Shown here: piece by piece, positions 12,293-18,748 of the stretch
How positions within the stretch are numbered: the first letter of the stretch is position 1
Layout of the letters: each line of letters begins with the position of its first letter
Assembly: GCA_030426845.1 (NCBI GenBank)
Contig: JAUHXR010000014.1
Location: forward strand, 1-58,541
Length of the DNA stretch: 58,541 nt
Direction of reading: 5' to 3'
From: Polyangia bacterium
Lineage (GTDB): Bacteria > Myxococcota_A > Polyangia > Polyangiales > Sandaracinaceae
Made by a program: the position numbers and the translations under genes
The notes under the pieces: generated by a model
Seen by the model: the letters and a program-made list of their open reading frames with translations, nothing else
The model's database searches: none
What the model was told of the DNA's origin: nothing

Positions 12293-13111
12293 ATGACCGC
12301 GGTCGCGCTCACCATCGCTGGCTCCGATCCCTCCGGGGGCGCCGGCCTCCAGGCCGACCTGAAGACGTTCCATCAGCACCGTGTCTACGGCACCTCGGTG
12401 CTCACCCTCGTCACCGTCCAGAACACCCGCGGGGTGGAGCGCGTGGAGGTGCTCGACCCGCAGCTCGTCGTGCAGCAGCTCGCGGCGGTGGTCCAGGACA
12501 TCCCCCCGGGCGCGGCCAAGACGGGCGCGCTCGGCAGCGCGGAGGTCGTCGAGGCGATCGCGGCGTCGGCCGCCGAGCTCGACTGCCCGCTCGTCGTCGA
12601 TCCGGTGATGATCAGCAAGCACGGCGCGCCGCTCCTCGACGAGCCGGCCCGCGAGGCGCTGCGCCGCGCGCTCCTGCCGCGCGCGACCCTGGTCACGCCC
12701 AACGCCGACGAGGCGGCGTGGCTCAGCGGGCGCGACGTCACCTCGCGGCGAGGCGTGCTGGACGCCGCCAAGGCGATCGCGGACCTCGGCGCGTGGGCGG
12801 TGCTGATCAAGGGCGGCCATGTGCCGGGGCCCGAGGCGGTCGACCTGCTGTACGCCAACGGCCACGTCCACGAGCTGAGCGCCCCGCGGATCGACACGCC
12901 GCACACTCACGGGACGGGCTGCACCTACTCGGCCGCGATCACCGCGCGCCTCGCGCTCGGCGAGCCCCTGATGGCCGCGGTCTCGGAGGCCAAGGGCTGG
13001 CTCACCGAGGCGCTGCTCTCGCCCCCGCAGGTCGGCCGCGGCATCGGCCCGGTCAACCACCTGACGCGGGTCAGCCGCCAGAGCCAGCCGCCGCCGCCGC
13101 GCGAAGAGTGA
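12293..13111 (+). CDS. thiD: Hydroxymethylpyrimidine/phosphomethylpyrimidine kinase
   Basis: A 272-residue cytosolic ribokinase-fold enzyme of thiamine biosynthesis that phosphorylates HMP and HMP-phosphate. Visible motifs are G-S-D-P-S-G-G-A-G-L-Q-A-D near the N-terminus (substrate loop), D-P-V-M-I-S-K-H-G in the middle, T-P-N-A-D-E-A, and the anion-hole/catalytic G-T-G-C-T-Y-S-A-A-I near residue 210, where Cys replaces the usual Asp-region neighbour as is common in ThiD. Length is typical (about 265-275). ATG 12293 is chosen because the family begins A-L-T-I-A-G-S-D. No other thi gene is nearby. Confidence 0.93.
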   Translation: MTAVALTIAGSDPSGGAGLQADLKTFHQHRVYGTSVLTLVTVQNTRGVERVEVLDPQLVVQQLAAVVQDIPPGAAKTGALGSAEVVEAIAASAAELDCPLVVDPVMISKHGAPLLDEPAREALRRALLPRATLVTPNADEAAWLSGRDVTSRRGVLDAAKAIADLGAWAVLIKGGHVPGPEAVDLLYANGHVHELSAPRIDTPHTHGTGCTYSAAITARLALGEPLMAAVSEAKGWLTEALLSPPQVGRGIGPVNHLTRVSRQSQPPPPREE

Positions 13112-13142
13112 ACCGCCCTGGCGTGCCCCGCCTCCGGCCCGC

Positions 13143-13148
13143 TACGAT
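13143..13148 (+). promoter_or_regulatory. -10-like box TACGAT before the lamin-tail lipoprotein
   Basis: TACGAT overlaps an in-frame upstream ATG (13147) and ends 10 nt before ATG 13159, which favours 13159 as the true start. Confidence 0.35.
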
Positions 13149-13158
13149 GCGCCGACCC

Positions 13159-14259
13159 ATGCGGAGCCTCGCCCTCGTCCTCGCCTCTCCCCTCGTCGCC
13201 CTCGCCCTCGCCGGGTGCGCCGACGAGACCGCGATCCTGGTCGAGGTGAGCAGCGCCGGGGTCGAGGTGCCGACCGACGTCAACGTCCTGGCGTTCACCG
13301 TGGAGAGCGACGCGGGCACGCGCTTCTCGCAGGCCTACCCGATCACGGAGCTGCCGCAGAGCCTCACGCTGCTGCCGGCGTCGGACGCGGATCGCGACGT
13401 GACGATCACGGTCGAGGGGTTGCAGGGCGGCGCGCTCGCCCTGCGTCGCGTCGTGCGCTCGAGCTTCGTGCCGGGGTCGACCGTCCGGGTGTCGGTCACC
13501 CTCGACGGGGCGTGCCTCGGGGTGGCCTGCCCCGAGGGCGTGGACTGCGTCGCGGGGATGTGCGCCAGCCCGCTCCCCGACGGCGGCATGCCCGACGCCG
13601 GTCCTCCCGGCTTTGACGCGGGGCCCCGCCCCGACGGCGGGATGGACGCGGGGCGCATCGACGGCGGTGGGGTCGATGGAGGCCGCATGGACGGCGGGCG
13701 GCCCGACGCGGGTCGACCGGACGCTGGCCGCCCGGACGCGGGCGGAACGCCGGTTCTCCTGTTCAGCGAGTACGTCGAGGGCACGAGCAACAACAAGGCG
13801 CTCGAGATCACCAACGTGGGTGATGGCACCGCCGACCTCTCGACCTGCCTGCTCCGGCGCTACACGAACGGCGGCACGACGCCGACGAACATCACGCTGA
13901 GCGGCAGCCTCGCGCCCGGCGCGGAGCTCACCCTCTGCAACTCCTCCATCGTGGTCGGCTCGGGGCGGTGCGACATCCTCAACGGCGCGGTGAACCACAA
14001 CGGCGACGACGCCTACGAGCTCGAGTGCAGCGGCACGCTCGTCGACTCGTTCGGTCAGGTCGGGTTCGACCCGGGGACGGAGTGGACCGGCGGCGGCCTG
14101 GGGACCGCGGACTTCGTGCTGCGGCGCGCCTGCGCGGTGATGACCGGCGACCGGATGTCGATGGACGTGTTCGACCCGTCGGTCGGGTGGATGGGCATGG
14201 CCTACGCCGACCCGGCCGCGAGCCACGCGGGCCTCGGCAGCCGCGCCGAGTGCCCGTAG
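13159..14259 (+). CDS. Lipoprotein with DAG/PDG linker and lamin-tail domain
   Basis: 366 residues from ATG 13159 (ATG 13147 would add four). Signal and lipobox are LALAGC (Cys20). Residues about 21-130 look like a beta-sandwich module, followed by a C-x-x-V-A-C...C...C patch. Next comes a repetitive linker of Asp-Ala-Gly, Asp-Gly-Gly and R-P-D-A-G units (about 140-195), then a lamin-tail-type domain (V-L-L-F-S-E-Y-V-E-G-T-S-N-N-K-A-L-E-I and following) to the end. Lamin-tail domains in secreted bacterial proteins are Ig-like adhesive modules. Surface display is inferred. Confidence 0.8.
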   Translation: MRSLALVLASPLVALALAGCADETAILVEVSSAGVEVPTDVNVLAFTVESDAGTRFSQAYPITELPQSLTLLPASDADRDVTITVEGLQGGALALRRVVRSSFVPGSTVRVSVTLDGACLGVACPEGVDCVAGMCASPLPDGGMPDAGPPGFDAGPRPDGGMDAGRIDGGGVDGGRMDGGRPDAGRPDAGRPDAGGTPVLLFSEYVEGTSNNKALEITNVGDGTADLSTCLLRRYTNGGTTPTNITLSGSLAPGAELTLCNSSIVVGSGRCDILNGAVNHNGDDAYELECSGTLVDSFGQVGFDPGTEWTGGGLGTADFVLRRACAVMTGDRMSMDVFDPSVGWMGMAYADPAASHAGLGSRAECP

Positions 14260-14318
14260 CAGCCGCCGATCCGATCGCCGATCCGTGTCGCGAGGGTGAC
14301 CCGCGGGGGGGCGGACCG

Positions 14319-14324
14319 TATACT
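14319..14324 (+). promoter_or_regulatory. -10-like box TATACT
   Basis: TATACT ends 11 nt before ATG 14336. A weak -35-like GGTGAC lies 18 nt upstream (14295-14300). It is the best sigma70-like -10 of the short-leader series in this window. Confidence 0.4.
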
Positions 14325-14335
14325 GGCGCGACCGG

Positions 14336-14953
14336 ATGACGACCGTAACGGAGACGGCCAAGCGCCTCGGCGACGGGCTCGATCTGTCGGAGCTGGAGGA
14401 GGCGGACCTCGCCACGATCTGCGCCGACCCGCTGCTGGCGCAGCGCTTCGCCAACCTCGTGGTGAGGTCGGCGTCGAGCCAGCTGCCGGGTGGGCCGTGG
14501 AGCATCGAAGACCTGCGCGACATCCTGGACGCGGCGATCCGGGGCCGGCGCCGCGAGGGCGTGCGCATCGTCGAGGGCCGCTACTTCCGCAAGCGCGTCC
14601 GCGAGCAGTGCGCGCTCGCCGAGCGCTACGGCGACCCCTTCGCGGTCGTGGTGATCAGCCTCGAGCCGGAGCCGAGCCCCGGCGTCTACCAGAGCGTGCT
14701 CGACGCGGTGGTCGAGCGGCTGCGGAGCACGGACATGGTGTTCCTCTACCGCCGCCGCTACGCGCTCGTGCTGCCGCGGATGCGGGACGAGGCGCTCGAG
14801 CCGCTGATCGCGCGGGTGCGCGAGCTGATCGGCGTCGGGGCGGGGGAGGGCGTGATCGAGGACATCAGGACGCTGGTGTATCCCGACGCCTCGCATCAGG
14901 ATACGCAGTCGGTCCTGGACTGGGCGGAGGATCAGCTCCGCCCTTCGCCGTAG
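14336..14953 (+). CDS. Degenerate GGDEF-like signalling protein
   Basis: A 205-residue soluble protein. Residues about 82-170 follow the nucleotidyl-cyclase (GGDEF) fold: F-R-K-R-V-R-E-Q-C-A-L-A-E-R-Y-G-D-P-F-A-V-V-V-I-S-L, then a helix, then L-R-S-T-D-M-V-F and a hairpin where the active-site G-G-D/E-E-F should be. The residues there are Y-R-R-R-Y (about 138-142), followed by A-L-V-L-P. It therefore should not make c-di-GMP and may act as a binding or scaffold domain. The N-terminal 80 residues are helical without a recognised domain. It lies 12 nt upstream of the pseudokinase gene, likely co-transcribed. Confidence 0.75.
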   Translation: MTTVTETAKRLGDGLDLSELEEADLATICADPLLAQRFANLVVRSASSQLPGGPWSIEDLRDILDAAIRGRRREGVRIVEGRYFRKRVREQCALAERYGDPFAVVVISLEPEPSPGVYQSVLDAVVERLRSTDMVFLYRRRYALVLPRMRDEALEPLIARVRELIGVGAGEGVIEDIRTLVYPDASHQDTQSVLDWAEDQLRPSP

Positions 14954-14965
14954 CCGGGGAAGGGA

Positions 14966-16432
14966 ATGGGGGAGGCGATCTCGCTCGAGGGCACCTCGAT
15001 TGGCAAGTACCAGATCCTCGGCCGCCTCGGGGGGGACGCGCGTATCGCGAAGTTCCTCGCCGAGCACACGGGCATCGGGAAGACCGTCGAGCTGCACATG
15101 CTGGGTCCGGAGGAGCCCGCCAACGGCGAGGCGGCGGAGCAGCTCGTGCGGGCCGCGCGCGTCCTCGGGGCGGCGACCCAGCGGAACCTCCAGGGCGTGG
15201 TCGACTCCGGGCGTGACCCGGACGGGCGGCCGTACGTGGTCTACGAGGCGCTCCGCGGCGACGACCTCGCGAGCCTGATCGCGGCCCACCCGCGCGGAAT
15301 GGATCCGATGCGGGCCGCGCGCATCGTCGTGCAGATCCTCGAGGCGGTCCGCGCGCTCCACGACGCCGGGGTGGTGCTGCGCTCGTTCGGCCCGAGCGAC
15401 GTCCGGCTCGAGCCGGTCAGCGGGGCCGAGGAGCTGGTGAAGGTGCGGACGTCTCCCGCGGCGGCGCTCCTGATCGAGGGCGGCGCGAGTGAGCTCCGCA
15501 GCGGCAGCTACTCTCACCACCTCGCGCCCGAGCTGAAGCGCGGCGACCCGGGGCTCGATCCGCGCGTCGACTTCTACAGCGTCGGGGTGGTGCTCCGTCA
15601 GCTCCTCACCGGTCGCCCGCGCGGGGACGACCAGACGCTCTCGGACACCGCGCGGCGGGCGCTCGCGCGGGCGTGCGCGGAGGACCCCGACGAGCGCTTC
15701 GCGACCGCCGACGGATTCCTGCAGGCGGTCGCGCTGCTCCTGCCGGCCGACGACCGGCCGCCGCGCGAGCAGATCCCGGCGCCCGACGACGCGCTCTGCG
15801 CTGACCTCCAGTACCTGCACCTCCGACGCACCACCCGGCACGGGCCGCGGGGCGACGAGCGGGGGGACTCTCACCTCGAGCTGCTCCCTGTCCTGATCAC
15901 CATCGAGGCGGTCTATCGCCGCTTCGGCGAAGCGGTCTGGGGGACGCTCTGCGAGCGGGTGCGCGGCGTCGACGGCCTCCTGCCGGGGGCGGGCAACACC
16001 CCGGTCCACCTCCAGCGCGGCGTCCCGGTCCCGCTCTTCGCCGAGATCCTCGGCGTGGTCGACGAGCTCGCGGGCGAGGGCGACCTCCGGCTGGTGGCCG
16101 AGCTGGGTGAGGCGGTCGCGCAGCGCGGCCTGAGCACGATGTTCCCCGACCTCCCCTCGCCGCTCACGCCCGAGGCGCTGGTCAACGGCTTCCCGTACCT
16201 GTGGTCGCGCGTCGCCCGCGACGGCGAGGCGTCGGTCCGATCGCTCGGTCCTCGATCCGTGCGGCTCCAGGTGCGCGCGCAGTCGACGCCCAGCCTCGAG
16301 CTGGCCGGCTTCATCGCCGGGCTGCTCCGCGACGCGCTCCGGCAGGCCGGCGCCCACGACGTCGAGGTGACCCTCATCGCCTCCCAGGCCCTCGGCGACG
16401 GCGCAGACCGCTTCGGCGTCGAGTGGACCTGA
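14966..16432 (+). CDS. Ser/Thr pseudokinase with C-terminal sensor-like domain
   Basis: 488 residues; SD GGGGAAGGGA precedes the ATG. The first 270 residues follow a Hanks kinase (K-Y-Q-I-L-G-R-L-G-G start, A-P-E and D-F-Y-S-V-G-V-V-L in the C-lobe), but every catalytic element is lost. The VAxK lysine is His44, HRDLKPEN is replaced by L138-R-S-F-G-P-S-D145, and DFG is replaced by T-S-P (162-164). Residues about 300-488 form a separate domain ending G-D-G-A-D-R-F-G-V-E-W, resembling the DUF2378/V4R-like ligand-binding modules seen in myxobacteria (moderate confidence). It is likely an allosteric or scaffold partner for the active kinase just downstream. Confidence 0.85.
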   Translation: MGEAISLEGTSIGKYQILGRLGGDARIAKFLAEHTGIGKTVELHMLGPEEPANGEAAEQLVRAARVLGAATQRNLQGVVDSGRDPDGRPYVVYEALRGDDLASLIAAHPRGMDPMRAARIVVQILEAVRALHDAGVVLRSFGPSDVRLEPVSGAEELVKVRTSPAAALLIEGGASELRSGSYSHHLAPELKRGDPGLDPRVDFYSVGVVLRQLLTGRPRGDDQTLSDTARRALARACAEDPDERFATADGFLQAVALLLPADDRPPREQIPAPDDALCADLQYLHLRRTTRHGPRGDERGDSHLELLPVLITIEAVYRRFGEAVWGTLCERVRGVDGLLPGAGNTPVHLQRGVPVPLFAEILGVVDELAGEGDLRLVAELGEAVAQRGLSTMFPDLPSPLTPEALVNGFPYLWSRVARDGEASVRSLGPRSVRLQVRAQSTPSLELAGFIAGLLRDALRQAGAHDVEVTLIASQALGDGADRFGVEWT

Positions 16433-16528
16433 GCGGCTGACCCGAGCGGCTCGGCGCGCGCGCACCTGACCCGAACGGGGGAGGCGCGGCCGGCCCGGCT
16501 CGGCGATCCTCGGCCCGCGTGTCCCGAG

Positions 16529-16559
16529 TTGAACCTTTGGGCGCGAGATCGTTTAGGAT
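16529..16559 (+). promoter_or_regulatory. Sigma70-like promoter for the Ser/Thr kinase gene
   Basis: TTGAAC (16529-16534) and TAGGAT (16554-16559) are separated by 19 bp and lie 28 bp before the TTG start at 16588. The promoter would be inside the coding region if the longer GTG (16519) start were used. Confidence 0.5.
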
Positions 16560-16587
16560 CGCCGGGTTCGGGCGAGGGGGCCCTTCC

Positions 16588-18528
16588 TTGGATCTGACGG
16601 GTCAGACACTGCTCGGGAAGTACGAGATCGAGGGCCTGCTCGGCCAGGGCGGGATGGGCGCGGTGTGGCGCGCGCGGCACTCGATGACCGGGCGGAAGCT
16701 CGCGGTGAAGGTGCTCGACAAGGGCTACGTGAACAACGCCCAGGTGTCGGCCCGCTTCGGCCGCGAGGCCCGCGCGGCGAGCCTCATCCAGCATCCCGGC
16801 ATCGTGGAGGTCCTCGACCTCGACAAGACCGACGACGGCGTGCCGTTCATGGTCATGGAGTTCCTCGAGGGCGAGACCCTCGCGCGCCGTATCGAGCGGC
16901 GCGGACGGCTCGACCAGGCGGAGACCCTGCGGCTCGGCTCCATGCTGCTCGAGGCGCTCGACGCCGCTCACACCCACGGCGTCATCCACCGCGACCTCAA
17001 GCCGGAGAACATCTACGTCGTGCCGGCGGGGCGCCGTGGCGAGGCGGTGAAGATCCTCGACTTCGGGATCAGCCAGGTCCAGACCGCGCAGGAGCGCAAG
17101 CTCACCATGACCGGGTCGGTGCTCGGGACGCCCCACTACATGTCGCCCGAGCAGGCGATGGGCGAGAACCAGCTCGATCACCGCGCGGACATCTACGCGG
17201 CCGGGGTCGTGCTCTACGAGTGCGTGGTCGGCGACGTGCCGTACGACGCGCCCAACTACAACAAGCTGCTCCGCCTCATCCTCGACGAGGACCCGCCGCC
17301 GCCGCGCGAGCGGGGCGCGCAGATCAGCCCCGAGCTCGAGCGCGTGATCCTGTGGGCGATGGAGAAGGAGCGCGATCAGCGCGTGCCGAGCGCCAAGGAG
17401 ATGCTCGAGTGGCTGCGCCGCGCCGCCGAGGGCGAGTCGCCGCCTTACGCGGCGCACGGGGCGGTGGACGTGGAGCTCGACCTCCCGGACCTCGACATGT
17501 CCCCTCCGAAGCCGGCCGGGTCCTTGCCGAGCCACCCGTCGAGCGGCTCCTTCACGCTCGACGAGGGGTGGAGCGCGGCGTCGAGCCCGTCGCAGGGGCG
17601 CGTCTCGACGCCGCGGCCCGCCGCTCCTCGCACCCCTGCGCCCTCCGCGCCTCGGACCCCGGTGCCGGCCCGCGCCGCGCCCGCGACGCCTCAGCCCTCG
17701 CCGCCGGTGCCGGATGAGGAGAGCGGCTGGACGGTCTCGCCGACCCTCGCGTCGATGGCGGGCAAGCCGGTCAGCTCCGCGCCGCCGCCCAGCGGTCAGG
17801 TCGAGCTCGACATGGACATCGGCCTCGGCCTCGGGGCGGGCGGGCCGATGGACCTCGAGCTCGACGAGGAGGCCCTCGCCTCGACGCGGTCCTCGGCCGG
17901 GGCCACTCCCGCGGTCGGCGGGGCCGCGATCGGCACCGCGTCGTCGAGCGGCCGATTCCGCTCGATCTCGCCCTCGTCGACCGGCAACCACCCGGCCGTC
18001 GGCACGGCGAGCTCGGCCGGCGCGGTCGGCGCGCCCCGGCACGCCAGCGGTGTCCGCTCCCCGCCGCCCCTCACGAGCGGGCTCCACTCCGTCCCTCCGC
18101 GCCTCTCGGAGCTGTCGGATCGGCCCACGGCGGTCGAGCCCGACGAGGCGCCCGCCTGGCGCCGCTACGTGCTGATCGGCGCGATCGCGCTCGCGGTGTT
18201 CGCGGGCCTCGTGTTCGCGGTGCGCTGGACGCTCGAGCCGGGGCCGGGGCCCGAGCCTGATCCGGGTGCGCTGGTCGAGCCCCGGCCGCCCCCCGACGCG
18301 CCCCCGGACCCGCCGTCCGCCGCGAGCTGGGTGAGCATCCGGGTGGTGGGCTTGCCGCCCGGCGCGCGGATGAGCCTCGACGGCCTGCCCGCGCGGAGCC
18401 CCCTGCGGGTGCGCCGCGGAGGCCAGCCGACCCTCGTCATCGAGGCGCCCGGCTACCAGCGCCGGACGATCCGCCTCGAGACGGATCGGAACCGGACCGT
18501 CCACGCGCGCATGCAGCCCGCCAACTGA
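16588..18528 (+). CDS. Membrane-anchored Hanks-type Ser/Thr protein kinase with PEGA-like tail
   Basis: 646 residues from TTG 16588. The kinase domain (about 10-275) is complete: G-Q-G-G-M-G-A-V-W loop, Lys41 in A-V-K, H134-R-D136-L-K-P-E-N141, D158-F-G, and G-T-P-H-Y-M-S-P-E. A roughly 250-residue Pro/Ser linker follows, then one membrane segment (about 527-548) and an extracytoplasmic PEGA-like domain (S-I-R-V-V-G-L-P-P-G-A to the end). This is the PknB-type layout of myxobacteria. TTG is preferred over GTG 16519 because M-D-L-T-G-Q-T-L-L-G-K-Y is the normal family N-terminus and a promoter lies between the two. It likely partners with the upstream pseudokinase. Confidence 0.9.
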   Translation: MDLTGQTLLGKYEIEGLLGQGGMGAVWRARHSMTGRKLAVKVLDKGYVNNAQVSARFGREARAASLIQHPGIVEVLDLDKTDDGVPFMVMEFLEGETLARRIERRGRLDQAETLRLGSMLLEALDAAHTHGVIHRDLKPENIYVVPAGRRGEAVKILDFGISQVQTAQERKLTMTGSVLGTPHYMSPEQAMGENQLDHRADIYAAGVVLYECVVGDVPYDAPNYNKLLRLILDEDPPPPRERGAQISPELERVILWAMEKERDQRVPSAKEMLEWLRRAAEGESPPYAAHGAVDVELDLPDLDMSPPKPAGSLPSHPSSGSFTLDEGWSAASSPSQGRVSTPRPAAPRTPAPSAPRTPVPARAAPATPQPSPPVPDEESGWTVSPTLASMAGKPVSSAPPPSGQVELDMDIGLGLGAGGPMDLELDEEALASTRSSAGATPAVGGAAIGTASSSGRFRSISPSSTGNHPAVGTASSAGAVGAPRHASGVRSPPPLTSGLHSVPPRLSELSDRPTAVEPDEAPAWRRYVLIGAIALAVFAGLVFAVRWTLEPGPGPEPDPGALVEPRPPPDAPPDPPSAASWVSIRVVGLPPGARMSLDGLPARSPLRVRRGGQPTLVIEAPGYQRRTIRLETDRNRTVHARMQPAN

Positions 18529-18632
18529 CGGGACCCTCCCGACGGAGATCGCGATGGTTTCAGCGTGAGGCATCGGCTTCGAGGTTGGGGTCGCGACCGA
18601 CGAGGCGATGCCGCGTATCGTCGAGGAGGGCT

Positions 18633-18652
18633 CGGCGCCGAGATCGGCGCCG
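18633..18652 (+). promoter_or_regulatory. GC hairpin in the leuS leader
   Basis: Two copies of CGGCGCCG, each self-complementary, flank AGAT and form an 8-bp hairpin 97 nt before leuS. No U-run follows and no T-box-like conserved bases are recognised. It could be the terminator of the kinase gene or an attenuator. The rest of 18529-18748 shows only a TGCTAGGGC -10-like box (18731-18739) 9 nt before the leuS ATG. Confidence 0.4.
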
Positions 18653-18748
18653 AAGACCGCGATCAAACCGTCGCGCTCTCTGTCGGGAGGGTCTGCGGCG
18701 CGACCTCTCGTTCACTCGCGCGCCGGTCCGTGCTAGGGCGCCCCCACG

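Noticed and set aside
9601-13158. Long + strand frame covering the M23 and glycoside-hydrolase genes before the lamin-tail lipoprotein
   Set aside because: Antisense of two well-supported genes. The real gene starts at 13159, where a lipoprotein signal appears.
18529-18748. T-box riboswitch upstream of leuS
   Set aside because: No conserved T-box sequence or terminator/antiterminator pair was recognised, and T-boxes are rare in this group.
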